Assembly (NCBI GenBank): GCA_902786565.1
Contig: CADACW010000020.1
Span: 1-48,622 of the forward strand
Length of the DNA: 48,622 bases
From: an uncultured Prevotellaceae bacterium
GTDB lineage: Bacteria; Bacteroidota; Bacteroidia; Bacteroidales; Bacteroidaceae
Direction of reading: 5' to 3'
This document shows positions 1 to 7,892 of the stretch, piece by piece. Both the position numbers and the translations under genes were made by a program. Below the pieces are notes generated by a model. That model ran no database searches, was not told where the DNA came from, and worked only from the letters and a program-made list of their open reading frames with translations. Each line of letters begins with the position of its first letter. Positions within the stretch are counted from its first letter, which is position 1.

Positions 1-86
1 GCGTATGTGAGCCTTGATTTGTAACTTTTCGGGGCAATTTGTTCACATTTTTATCTCGACTGGCTTAAAATCTCGGAAATTTTATC

Positions 87-94
87 TAAATTTG
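87..94 (+). promoter_or_regulatory. -7 promoter box of Bacteroidetes type
   Basis: TAAATTTG matches the TAnnTTTG -7 element used by the primary sigma factor of Bacteroidetes and lies 23 nt before the ATG of the first small gene. No clear TTTG -33 box is visible at the expected distance, so the assignment rests on this box and its position. Confidence 0.45.
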
Positions 95-117
95 CACCGC
101 GTAAATATAATAAGCTT

Positions 118-276
118 ATGATGACAACGGTTACAAATCAGAACACGGGCACTCCCAGCAGGCTTTCCAGGCTTCAGGATGCTTATGATTATAAGATCAA
201 GCACGGATGGACTCCGCTTACTCCCGAAGAGGAGGTGGAGTTCCACAAGATGGTTGCAGAATTTACGAACCTGTAG
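118..276 (+). CDS. Small upstream partner of PIN toxin (putative antitoxin, 52 aa)
   Basis: A 52-residue ORF begins MMTTVTNQ at 118 and stops at 276, three bases before the PIN-domain gene. The size, the position upstream, the tight spacing and a -7 box just before it fit the antitoxin of a type II toxin-antitoxin pair. The protein is rich in charged and polar residues with a short acidic C-terminal half (PEEEVEF). I do not recognise a named DNA-binding fold, so the antitoxin role is inferred only from context. The second ATG at 121 is an equally possible start. Confidence 0.55.
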   Translation: MMTTVTNQNTGTPSRLSRLQDAYDYKIKHGWTPLTPEEEVEFHKMVAEFTNL

Positions 277-279
277 TCC

Positions 280-702
280 ATGCGATACCTGCTCGATACC
301 TGCATCATGCTCTATATGCTCAATAAGACAGGTGAGATGAGCGATGATGTTGAAACAATAGTCTCTGACTATGGCAATAGGCTTTATATATGTGCAGCGA
401 GTGTACGTGAACTTGTTGCAGCATGGCATAAATATCAGCACATGCAGCGCACTTGGAAGACCCCTCAGAATATGATGGATGAGGTACGTGACCTCTATGG
501 AGTAGAGATCCTCTATCCCCAGCGCGAGCACTACCAGACATTCGTCAATCTCCGTTGGAATCTTGCAGCCAAGCATACAGACACCTCTGACCATCTTATC
601 ATAGCTCATGCCATAACCGAGCATTTGCCACTAATATCGTCAGATGGTAAATTCGACTTCTACTGCAAGCAGGGTCTGAACTTCATATTCAATAAGAAGT
701 AG
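280..702 (+). CDS. PIN-domain ribonuclease toxin, VapC-like
   Basis: 140 aa, the normal size for a VapC-type PIN toxin. The N-terminus MRYLLDTC carries the first metal-binding Asp (D6). Further acidic residues stand where the PIN fold needs them: E44 in SVRELV, D101/D104 in HTDTSDHL, and D122 in ISSDGKF. PIN toxins are Mg2+/Mn2+-dependent endoribonucleases that cut tRNA, rRNA or mRNA and are silenced by a cognate antitoxin. The ORF is intact with all four acidic positions, so it could be active. The three-base gap to the upstream 52-aa ORF indicates one transcription unit. The target cannot be predicted from sequence. Confidence 0.82.
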   Translation: MRYLLDTCIMLYMLNKTGEMSDDVETIVSDYGNRLYICAASVRELVAAWHKYQHMQRTWKTPQNMMDEVRDLYGVEILYPQREHYQTFVNLRWNLAAKHTDTSDHLIIAHAITEHLPLISSDGKFDFYCKQGLNFIFNKK

Positions 703-741
703 GCTTCAGTTCTTAGTCATCAAATACCATACATCAATATC

Positions 742-1176
742 ATGAGTGAAATCTCAGACGCTATACAAGCAAAGTGTCTGGCCTTTGGTGACAGAATCAT
801 AAAACTCAATGACTACCTATTGAAAGAGGCTGCAAACAAGAAGCCATCCTTCAAGATGGTAAAGGGCAAACGAGTGTATGAGAAATCAGTGCCTGTGTAT
901 CTGCAATCAGTCTCCAACTTGTGCAATCAATTGCTAAGGAGCGGCACAAGTATTGGTGCAAACAATGCAGAGGCATGCAATGCCATCACAAAATCCGACT
1001 TCAAGAGTAAGTCTTATATAGCGCTAAAGGAAGCTCGTGAATCACTCTATTGGATAGATCTCCTACACCGTAATGGGTATCTGACCGATAAGCATCATGA
1101 TTCTCTCTATAACGACTGCGAAGAATTGGTAAAAATCTTGGTGCATCGATGTAAGAAGCTAGACGGAGCGGAATAA
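742..1176 (+). CDS. Four-helix-bundle protein (23S rRNA intervening-sequence family)
   Basis: 144 aa and almost wholly helical. The core LLRSGTSIGANNAEA around residues 53-67, followed by KEARESLYWIDLL, is the signature of the four-helix-bundle family first known from intervening sequences in 23S rRNA genes. The same fold is used by the accessory protein of diversity-generating retroelements. Stand-alone copies are very common in Bacteroidetes and their role is unknown. No 23S rRNA, reverse transcriptase or variable-repeat protein lies nearby, so this is a solitary copy. It is 39 nt downstream of the PIN toxin gene and on the same strand. Confidence 0.8.
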   Translation: MSEISDAIQAKCLAFGDRIIKLNDYLLKEAANKKPSFKMVKGKRVYEKSVPVYLQSVSNLCNQLLRSGTSIGANNAEACNAITKSDFKSKSYIALKEARESLYWIDLLHRNGYLTDKHHDSLYNDCEELVKILVHRCKKLDGAE

Positions 1177-1215
1177 CATCAGCCATCAGCCATCTTCCAT
1201 CAGCCATCTTAACGA
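1177..1215 (+). repeat. Tandem AGCCATC-type heptamers after the four-helix-bundle gene
   Basis: Directly after the stop codon the sequence runs as degenerate heptamers, ATCAGCC and ATCTTCC (catcagccatcagccatctt and on). A shorter copy of the same phrase occurs at about 2168-2202. No gene is visible between 1177 and 1459 on either strand beyond chance ORFs. Confidence 0.6.
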
Positions 1216-1459
1216 CATTCATCAGACGTCCGGGAATCCGGGCCTTTTCCGGCATCTCCAATACAAAAATAGCAAAAATCAGGCATTCTTGCAATAGCAT
1301 TAAGAAAATTGTATTTTGACTGTTAACGAAAGTTACAGGGCATAGCACACTGGGCGTATTGCCTAAAATACAAAAATTGATAAATAATGGTTCAAAGTAC
1401 GACAAGGATCAAATCTTTTTCGTTTCTTTGCACCGCATATAAAGTAAGGAGATCAAGAA

Positions 1460-1693
1460 ATGATAACGACAATACCTTCACAGACATCTGAGATGACCAC
1501 GGTCGATGCATTGTGGGTACTCATACAAAGTCAGACAAAAGCTGTCCGCAAGGCACTTACAGAACGTCTTTTGGCCGAACAGGATAAGACCAAAGTCCAA
1601 AAGACGATGGTTAAAGAAAGTCTGACAAGAGCCTTTGATGAGCTTCATTCAGGTAAGGTACATCATGATGCCCGTAAACTCTTTGCTGAGTAA
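1460..1693 (+). CDS. Antitoxin-like small protein of a second toxin-antitoxin pair (77 aa)
   Basis: 77 aa, charged and helical, immediately upstream of a RelE/ParE-like toxin gene with a five-base gap. The central stretch with KAVRKALTERLL and the C-terminal half with a basic helix look like a small helical antitoxin whose C-terminus wraps the toxin. An in-house promoter-like TTTCTTTG lies at 1423-1430, one mismatch from the TAnnTTTG box. This ORF is intact while its partner toxin is frameshifted, which would leave a harmless antitoxin behind. The antitoxin function is inferred from the pairing. Confidence 0.65.
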   Translation: MITTIPSQTSEMTTVDALWVLIQSQTKAVRKALTERLLAEQDKTKVQKTMVKESLTRAFDELHSGKVHHDARKLFAE

Positions 1694-1698
1694 GCGTA

Positions 1699-2042
1699 AT
1701 GAAAGTAACTTTTGACTATCTTGATGAATTTCTGCGTGGAGCAAAGGCTCTGCGGAAGAAATATCCATCCTTTGAAGGTGACTACAATACTTTTCTTGAC
1801 GAATTAGAAAAGAATCCCTTTTCCGGCGAGTCGTTAGGAATACATACCTATAAGAACCGTATGGCAATAGCCTCCAAGGGAAGGGCAAGAGTGGAGGTGC
1901 CCGTGTTATTACCTACAACTTGCAACAGCCGAGTGAGGATGAAATCATTATCACATTGATGACCATCTATGATAAGTCTGATATAGATAATGTCTCCAAT
2001 GCATATCTTCGCAGTCTAGTCCAAGAGATAGAAGGGAAATAA
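1699..2042 (+). pseudogene. RelE/ParE-family toxin, disrupted by a one-base deletion
   Basis: The first part (1699 to about 1880) reads MKVTFDYLDEFLRGAKALRKKY through SLGIHTYKNRMAIASKG, typical of RelE/ParE-superfamily toxins. After AAGGG at 1876-1880 the frame breaks. The rest of the family pattern (GKSGGARVITYNLQQ, then EDEIIITLMTIYDKS) continues in the next frame to a TAA at 2040-2042. Restoring one base gives exactly 114 codons plus stop. As read, the protein ends at 1959 with an unrelated tail. Such toxins inhibit translation or gyrase; this copy should be inactive unless the base is a sequencing error. Confidence 0.82.
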
Positions 2043-2277
2043 ATAATCGGCAGCTTACACATGGCTGCAATCAATTTTATCCTGCGTGAGTTCGTGATGA
2101 GCAAAGTACCTTCTGATAGCCTCTGTAATGCGGAAATGATAGTGGATCATCTTCATCCGCAGTTAGAACATCAGACATCATACTTCAGCCATCAGCCATC
2201 TTTACGATTGTACCATCATCGTGACTTAATTGGTTCTCGTGAAGCATTTATAAAAGGAAATTTGAACATATAAATAT
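2043..2277. other. Intergenic stretch before the polysaccharide locus
   Basis: No supportable gene. It contains a second copy of the CAGCCATC phrase (about 2168-2202) and a 70-codon ORF (2061-2273) with no recognisable features. A weak GAAATTTG box near 2258, one mismatch from TAnnTTTG, could serve gmd. Confidence 0.4.
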
Positions 2278-3405
2278 ATGAAAACAGCATTAATTACTGG
2301 TATTACTGGTCAGGACGGGAGTTACTTGGCCGAGTTTTTGTTGGAAAAAGGATATGACGTGCATGGAACCATCCGCCGTAGCAGTGTGGACTTCCGTGAG
2401 CGTATAGCACATTTGGAGGGTACTCCCCATTTCCATCTGCACTATGCAGACCTGGGTGACTCCATGAGTGTTTTGGGCGTTATCGGTAAGGTACGTCCTG
2501 ACGAGATCTACAACCTTGCTGCACAGAGCCATGTACAAGTGAGCTTTGACTCGCCGGAGTTCACGGCTGATGTCGATGCCGTAGGGGTACTCCGCATCTT
2601 GGAGGCAGTTCGCCAACTTGGTATGACTGAGACCTGCCGTATTTATCAGGCCAGCACCTCTGAACTGTATGGCAAGGTGGAGGAAGTTCCTCAGAACGAG
2701 AACACGCCCTTCCATCCCTATAGTCCATACGCTGTAGCCAAACAGTACGGTTTCTGGATTGTGAAGGAATATCGTGAAGCTTATAATATGTATTGCTGCT
2801 CAGGTATCTTGTTCAACCATGAGTCAGAGCGTCGTGGTGAAACATTTGTAACTCGTAAGATAACCCTTGCTGCAGCACGTATCTCTCAGGGTGTACAGGA
2901 TTGTCTGTACCTTGGTAACATGGATTCACTTCGTGACTGGGGCTATGCCAAAGATTATGTGGAGTGTATGTGGCTTATCCTTCAGCAGGACAAACCTGAG
3001 GACTTTGTCATCGCCACTGGCGTACAGCACAGTGTACGCGAGTTCACTGAATTGGCGTTTAAACATGTGGGCATCAACCTCGAATTCAATGGCAAAGGCC
3101 TTGACGAAGTTGGTGTTGTCAAGAGCATCGACGAAAAATTATCAACTGTCAACTGTCAATTGTCAATTGGAGACGTGGTGGTCCGTGTTTCCCCAGACTT
3201 CTATCGTCCTACAGATGTGGTCAACCTTTGGGGGGATCCCACCAAGGCCAAGGCAAAATTGAAATGGAATCCGAATAAGACCAGCTTCGAAGATCTTGTT
3301 AAACTTATGGTAGAGAGTGATATTACCAAGGTGGCAGCCGAAGGTGCTGCAGCAAAGGTGCGTACAAACTTAGCAGAGTACCTTGAAAAAGGCATTGTAA
3401 AATAA
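2278..3405 (+). CDS. gmd: GDP-mannose 4,6-dehydratase
   Basis: 375 aa short-chain dehydrogenase that converts GDP-D-mannose to GDP-4-keto-6-deoxymannose, the first step to GDP-L-fucose. The NADP-binding GITGQDGSY is at residues 8-16. The catalytic set is T127 and E129 in STSELYG plus Y151 and K155 in YSPYAVAK. The [15 protein letters not shown] segment is characteristic of Gmd. Residues about 285-298 ([13 protein letters not shown]) are foreign to the family and are encoded by four perfect heptamers at 3142-3169. The gene overlaps fcl by one base (TAATG), so the two are translationally coupled. It opens the polysaccharide operon. Confidence 0.96.
   Translation: MKTALITGITGQDGSYLAEFLLEKGYDVHGTIRRSSVDFRERIAHLEGTPHFHLHYADLGDSMSVLGVIGKVRPDEIYNLAAQSHVQVSFDSPEFTADVDAVGVLRILEAVRQLGMTETCRIYQASTSELYGKVEEVPQNENTPFHPYSPYAVAKQYGFWIVKEYREAYNMYCCSGILFNHESERRGETFVTRKITLAAARISQGVQDCLYLGNMDSLRDWGYAKDYVECMWLILQQDKPEDFVIATGVQHSVREFTELAFKHVGINLEFNGKGLDEVGVVKSIDEKLSTVNCQLSIGDVVVRVSPDFYRPTDVVNLWGDPTKAKAKLKWNPNKTSFEDLVKLMVESDITKVAAEGAAAKVRTNLAEYLEKGIVK
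3142..3169 (+). repeat. Four heptanucleotide repeats inside gmd
   Basis: TCAACTG occurs twice and TCAATTG twice, head to tail with no gap. The tract is translated within gmd. Since seven is not a multiple of three, gain or loss of one unit would shift the gmd reading frame. Confidence 0.9.
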
Positions 3406-4346
3406 TGGAAATAGATAGTAAAATATATGTTGCAGGCCATCGCGGTATGGTGGGCTCTGCCATTGTACGTGAACTCCAGCGTCAGGGATATACAAATATA
3501 GTCACTCGCTCACACAAAGAACTGGATTTGACAAGACAAGACCAAGTAGAAAAGTTTTTTGCTGAAGAAAAGCCCGAATATGTTTTTCTTGCAGCAGCTA
3601 AGGTGGGTGGTATTGTGGCAAACCAGAGCGCTTTGGCCGACTTCATGTATGACAACATGATACTGGAGATGAACGTGATTCATGCTGCTTGGAAGAACGG
3701 TTGCAAGAAGTTGGAGTTTTTGGGTAGCAGCTGCATCTACCCCCGTATGGCACCACAACCAATGCCGGAATCCTGCTTATTGACCAGCGAACTTGAAAAG
3801 ACCAACGAGGCATACGCCCTGGCCAAGATAAGTGGTCTGAAATACTGTGAGTTTCTGAACCGTCAGTATGGTACAGATTACATCAGTGTGATGCCCACCA
3901 ATCTATACGGCCCCAACGACAACTATCATCCAGAGCACTCCCATGTGCTGCCTGCTCTGATACGTCGTTTTCACGAGGCCAAGGAGAATGGGGCAGAGAC
4001 AGTTACCTGTTGGGGTGATGGCTCACCGTTGCGTGAGTTCCTGTATGTCGATGACCTCGCCAACCTCTGTGTGTTCCTGATGAACAACTACAGTGGCAAT
4101 GAGACCGTCAATGCCGGAACAGGCAAGGAGTTGACCATCAAACAGCTCACCGAGCTGGTCGCCAAGGTTGTAGGCTACCAAGGCGAGATAAAATGGGACA
4201 CCACACGTCCTAACGGCACTCCTCGCAAACTTCTTGATGTCAGCAAAGCCACCAAACTCGGATGGACATACAAGACCAAGTTAGAAGATGGCATCCGCCT
4301 CGCATATGAGGACTTTTTGAATAACCCAATGCGGGCAGAGCGATAA
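3405..4346 (+). CDS. fcl: GDP-L-fucose synthase
   Basis: 313 aa epimerase/reductase that turns GDP-4-keto-6-deoxymannose into GDP-L-fucose with NADPH. The Rossmann motif is AGHRGMVGSA near residue 10. The catalytic region is GSSCIYP with the Y-x3-K motif in EAYALAK, and NLYGPNDNY follows as in known Fcl/WcaG enzymes. Length is normal. The start ATG overlaps the gmd stop. The product should feed the alpha-1,2-fucosyltransferase at 13790. The next gene starts after an 84-nt gap that contains a short ACGGCCC/GGGCCGT inverted repeat of uncertain meaning. Confidence 0.95.
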   Translation: MEIDSKIYVAGHRGMVGSAIVRELQRQGYTNIVTRSHKELDLTRQDQVEKFFAEEKPEYVFLAAAKVGGIVANQSALADFMYDNMILEMNVIHAAWKNGCKKLEFLGSSCIYPRMAPQPMPESCLLTSELEKTNEAYALAKISGLKYCEFLNRQYGTDYISVMPTNLYGPNDNYHPEHSHVLPALIRRFHEAKENGAETVTCWGDGSPLREFLYVDDLANLCVFLMNNYSGNETVNAGTGKELTIKQLTELVAKVVGYQGEIKWDTTRPNGTPRKLLDVSKATKLGWTYKTKLEDGIRLAYEDFLNNPMRAER

Positions 4347-4430
4347 ACAAGACGGCCCCGCGTGGCAACTCTCATAATTGTGTGTTAAAAACAGAAAAAC
4401 ACGTTGACGGGCCGTTTCTCACAATTTACA

Positions 4431-4914
4431 ATGACAACATCGCAGAATAAAAGAATTGTTTGGACTGACTCGCTGAAAGGCTGGCTGATGCTGCTGGTCA
4501 TCATAGGCCATGCCCTGCAAAGTGCTCTGGGTACAGGGTGTGAGGACAACCACCTGTGGAGCATCATCTATTCGTTCCACATGCCCGCTTTTATGGCGGT
4601 CAGCGGCTGGCTTGCCTTCCGGCCAAATGGGGGAGGGGGGTAAAAATCAGGTTCCAAGACGCTTCCAGCAATTAATGGCTCCTTATCTTCTGTGGTCATT
4701 CTTTAGTTTTATGCGAAAAGGCGACTATTCTCTGCATGCAATCTCCTCCATCGCCCTCTACCCGGACAAATACTTCTGGTTCCTGTGGGCAATGTTCTTT
4801 ATCAATGTGCTGTTCAATATGACACAACTACTGGCTAACAAGTTGCATAGAAACGAAACCGTATGCCTGATGGCTACGGGCATCGTTCTGATGGCTGTCA
4901 TTATACAGCAATGA
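4431..4914 (+). pseudogene. Acyltransferase-3 family gene, frameshifted in a G run and C-terminally truncated
   Basis: The frame from ATG 4431 reads MTTSQNKRIVWTDSLKG and continues LLVIIGHAL through SFHMPAFMAVSGW, the N-terminal signature of integral membrane O-acyltransferases. Its catalytic His is in IGH. At 4629-4640 a GGGGGAGGGGGG tract leads straight into TAA. The following frame continues the fold (FQQLMAPYLLWSFF, then YFWFLWAMFF) to 4914. With five instead of six Gs in the second run the two frames would join. Even then the protein would be about 160 aa, half the family length. It resembles the intact copy at 12788-13759 in layout. Confidence 0.8.
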
Positions 4915-5018
4915 CAATGAGGAGCTGACGCGGAAATGGAAGGATATGCAGAAAGGGTATCTTAAATCTTGATGAGATTGTAATAAAAATAACGAAACCA
5001 CTCTTGAAACCTTAGATT

Positions 5019-6548
5019 ATGGGCGAAAACGTTAATGCTCGTCGAATAGCCAAGAACACCATCTTACTATATCTACGCATGATTCTTGTCATGGGTATAA
5101 GCATATATATGGCAAGGGTTGTGCTTAATGTTCTTGGCGTTAAGGACTATGGCGTGTATAGCGTGGTGGCTGGTGCCGTTGCGTTCCTTGGCTTCCTGAA
5201 TAACGCTATGACAATGGCTACACAAAGGTTCTTAAATGTAGAACTTGGGAAGAAAGAAGGAGGAAACATTCGCAGGGTGTTCAACATGTCGTTGAATATT
5301 CATATTATCGTAGGAGTTATAATTATTGTGCTGGCAGAAACAGTCGGTGTTTGGCTAATAAATAACGCTCTTAACATTCCCCCTGACAGGATGACTGCAG
5401 CAAATTGGAGTTTCCAGTTTGTTGTTGGTATGACATTCACAAGCATTGTTCAAGTCCCATATAATTCGGCATTATTCGCATACGAAAAGATGGGGGTATA
5501 TGCTTATCTAAGTATCTTTGACGTTTGTTTGAAACTTATGTTAACTCTACTGCTTGCGCATTTCGCTTATGATAAGCTTATTCTTTATTCTTTTTTAATG
5601 TTTGCAGTACACGTTCTGTTACTTGCGCTATATTCTGGCTATGTCTCACTTAAATTTCCTGAATGTAGATTTTCCTTCTTGTGGGATGGTTCATTGTTTA
5701 AGAAATTAGCTGGCTTCCTCGGATGGAATGTGTGTGGTCAAATGGCGATGGTATTGACAACGCAGGGTGTCAATATGATTGCAAATGTTTTCTATGGTGT
5801 CATTATAAATGCAGCCATAGAAATAACAAATCAAGTGAACGGTGCCATCTCTATGTTCGTCAATAACTTCCAAACATCATTTCGTCCTCAGATAATGAAG
5901 AGCTATGCTTCAGAGCAGTATGATGATATGAGACGGCTGACATATAAGGCATCTAAATTCTCATTTTTCTTGTTATATATGATTTCTGTTCCGCTAATGC
6001 TTAACATTGATTATATATTAAAAGTATGGTTGGAAACGGTACCTGATTATTCTGCAACTTTTTGCCGTCTTATTATTTGGTATTCATACTTTGAAGCTAT
6101 TGGTATGCCATTGGTAATGGTGGTTATGGCAACTGGAAGAAATAGGAATTATCAGATTTTTGTAAGTTTGGCAATTTCATTGAATTTAATACTCTCATGG
6201 CTGTTCCTATATCTTGGCTGTTCTCCTGAGTGGGTGTTTTACATAAAGATAGCAATATCTTTCATAGTAATTATAGTTAGACTCTATTTTGCGGAAAGCC
6301 AAGCAAAGGTAGGCTACAAGAGTTTTATTCGGCAATCGCTTCTACCTATACTGAAAATCGTAATTATTACCCAGCCATTCTATTTCTTATGCTTTAACTA
6401 TATAAATAAGATAGGACTTGCAGAGAAAATATCGATAACACTAATATATATAGTTTTCATCCTATCTGTCGTATGGTATGTTGGTTTTACACACGGCGAG
6501 AAGATACTTGTAAAAAAAATAATAATTGAAAAGATAAAAAGAAAATGA
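5019..6548 (+). CDS. Polysaccharide flippase, Wzx/MATE-like
   Basis: 509 aa, very hydrophobic, with about 12-14 predicted membrane segments. It starts MGENVNARRIAKNTILLYLRM, typical of Bacteroides capsule-locus flippases of the MOP superfamily, and carries the ARVVLNVLGVKDYGVYSVVAG segment of that family. It should flip undecaprenyl-diphosphate-linked repeat units across the inner membrane. It overlaps the next gene by four bases (ATGA). Codon use is more AT-rich than in the genes right of 24 kb, as is usual for glycan loci. Confidence 0.9.
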   Translation: MGENVNARRIAKNTILLYLRMILVMGISIYMARVVLNVLGVKDYGVYSVVAGAVAFLGFLNNAMTMATQRFLNVELGKKEGGNIRRVFNMSLNIHIIVGVIIIVLAETVGVWLINNALNIPPDRMTAANWSFQFVVGMTFTSIVQVPYNSALFAYEKMGVYAYLSIFDVCLKLMLTLLLAHFAYDKLILYSFLMFAVHVLLLALYSGYVSLKFPECRFSFLWDGSLFKKLAGFLGWNVCGQMAMVLTTQGVNMIANVFYGVIINAAIEITNQVNGAISMFVNNFQTSFRPQIMKSYASEQYDDMRRLTYKASKFSFFLLYMISVPLMLNIDYILKVWLETVPDYSATFCRLIIWYSYFEAIGMPLVMVVMATGRNRNYQIFVSLAISLNLILSWLFLYLGCSPEWVFYIKIAISFIVIIVRLYFAESQAKVGYKSFIRQSLLPILKIVIITQPFYFLCFNYINKIGLAEKISITLIYIVFILSVVWYVGFTHGEKILVKKIIIEKIKRK

Positions 6549-7009
6549 AAACATCAGTTTTGGGATTGTACTATGAAGATTTTGACATCGGAGGTGAAAT
6601 ACACCACTCCTTGTCAAAGACAATATTCGAGAGTGATAATAATTTTTTTTCACTCCTCACCATGAACCATCACCCCGTTCATACAAATGTGGACTACGCC
6701 AGCCATAATCAGCATGGCAAGATACTTGTAGTGGGAACTCTTGTGTTTTCCTTGGCGGTTGGCATTACTGTTCCAGATGTTAGTGGTAAAGCTATTGCAA
6801 ATCTTGATTATGAAAGCATAAAACACCTGGCTCCGGTTTTCCTTGGTGACACAATTTATGTTCGTACAAAGGTCTTGGATAAACGCGAATCTAAGTCAAA
6901 GAATGACAGAGGCATCATTTATGTAGAGTCAATCGCCTATAATCAAAATGGACAGGATGTTTTGTCATTCAGGCGTCATGTGTTAGTTAAAAAAAGAAGC
7001 AATGATTAA
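6545..7009 (+). CDS. MaoC-like hot-dog hydratase/dehydratase
   Basis: 154 aa, the size of a single hot-dog MaoC domain. The segment HHPVHTNVDYASHNQHGKI followed by LVVGTLVFSLAVG matches the hydratase motif in which Asp/Asn and His act on enoyl-CoA or 3-hydroxyacyl-CoA thioesters. The closest familiar proteins are the MaoC hydratases linked to mesaconyl/methylmalyl-CoA chemistry. It overlaps the flippase before it and the CitE-like gene after it (8 nt), so it is part of a coupled trio. In a polysaccharide locus it probably helps make an unusual acyl-CoA for sugar decoration; that is inference. Confidence 0.8.
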   Translation: MKTSVLGLYYEDFDIGGEIHHSLSKTIFESDNNFFSLLTMNHHPVHTNVDYASHNQHGKILVVGTLVFSLAVGITVPDVSGKAIANLDYESIKHLAPVFLGDTIYVRTKVLDKRESKSKNDRGIIYVESIAYNQNGQDVLSFRRHVLVKKRSND

Positions 7010-7892
7010 TGAGAACATCTTAATGCGCAGCCTTATGTTTGTGCCTGCGCATAATCAGAAACTGCTGGACAGTTCTTTGCGGCGCGATGCTGACGTGCTC
7101 CTCCTTGATATTGAGGACAGCGTGCCTGTTACAGATAAACAGACTGCACGTGACAATATCAAGGAGTTTGTAAAGAGACCAGAAGCTTGCGGAAAGGTTA
7201 TTTTTCCTCGTGTGAATGACCGTGAGAGCGGAGAGTTGCTTAAGGATCTCTGTCAGCTAACCATTCCTGGTATCACGGGCTTTATGTACCCCAAAAGCAT
7301 AAAGGAAGAAGATGTTTATTTTGTGGGAAAATTGCTTGAAACCATAGAATATGAAAAGAATATTCCTGTCGGAACATTCAAGCTCATTCCTCTGATAGAG
7401 ACGGCTGGAGCAGTCGTCAATATTAAAGAAATATGTACTGCCTGTACCCGAGTTGTTGCCGTAGCATTTGGTTGCGAGGATTATGTAACAGACCTTGGGG
7501 GGAAACATGACCCTGATGGACAAAGCATATTCTATGCCCGAAACGCAATTGTTAATGCCGCACGTTCTGCTGGGATAATTCCTATTGATACAGTACACAT
7601 AAAAGTACATGACCTTGAAGACCTTGAACGCAATCTGATAATTGCTAAAAATCTTGGCTTTGAAGGAATGCTTGTACTCAATCCAAAGGAATTACCACTG
7701 GTTAATTCATACTTCTCTCCATCGGCAGACGAAGTTAAATGGGCAACAGAAATGGTTGAACTGGCAGAAGAAGCAGTCAAAGAGGGTAAGGGAGTCGCAG
7801 TCAAAGACAACAAATTCATTGGTCCTCCAATGTTAAAGATGGCTCGTAAGATTTTGGATAAGAAAAATCAAATTGACAAAATAAAGGTATGA
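7002..7892 (+). CDS. CitE-like HpcH/HpaI lyase (acyl-CoA lyase family)
   Basis: 296 aa TIM-barrel protein of the citrate lyase beta / malyl-CoA lyase family. LMFVPAHNQK near residues 11-20 binds the CoA. VLLLDIEDSVP at 32-42 and the following R70 (FPRVN) and PLIETAGAV carry the acidic and Arg residues that hold Mg2+ and the keto-acid. Stand-alone CitE-like enzymes work on malyl-, citramalyl- or methylmalyl-CoA rather than on citrate, and no citDF genes are nearby. It overlaps the AAC(3)-like gene by four bases. With the MaoC neighbour it could condense glyoxylate or acetyl-CoA with an acyl-CoA and dehydrate the product. Confidence 0.85.
   Translation: MINENILMRSLMFVPAHNQKLLDSSLRRDADVLLLDIEDSVPVTDKQTARDNIKEFVKRPEACGKVIFPRVNDRESGELLKDLCQLTIPGITGFMYPKSIKEEDVYFVGKLLETIEYEKNIPVGTFKLIPLIETAGAVVNIKEICTACTRVVAVAFGCEDYVTDLGGKHDPDGQSIFYARNAIVNAARSAGIIPIDTVHIKVHDLEDLERNLIIAKNLGFEGMLVLNPKELPLVNSYFSPSADEVKWATEMVELAEEAVKEGKGVAVKDNKFIGPPMLKMARKILDKKNQIDKIKV

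Noticed and set aside
742-1176. Diversity-generating retroelement (Avd-like accessory protein)
   Set aside because: No reverse transcriptase, template repeat or variable repeat is visible nearby.
2061-2273. 70-codon ORF before gmd
   Set aside because: Contains the CAGCCATC repeat phrase in translation, no family features and no promoter; probably chance.
7497-7502. G6 run in the CitE-like gene as a phase-variation site
   Set aside because: Six bases is short, and the gene is intact; no evidence beyond composition.
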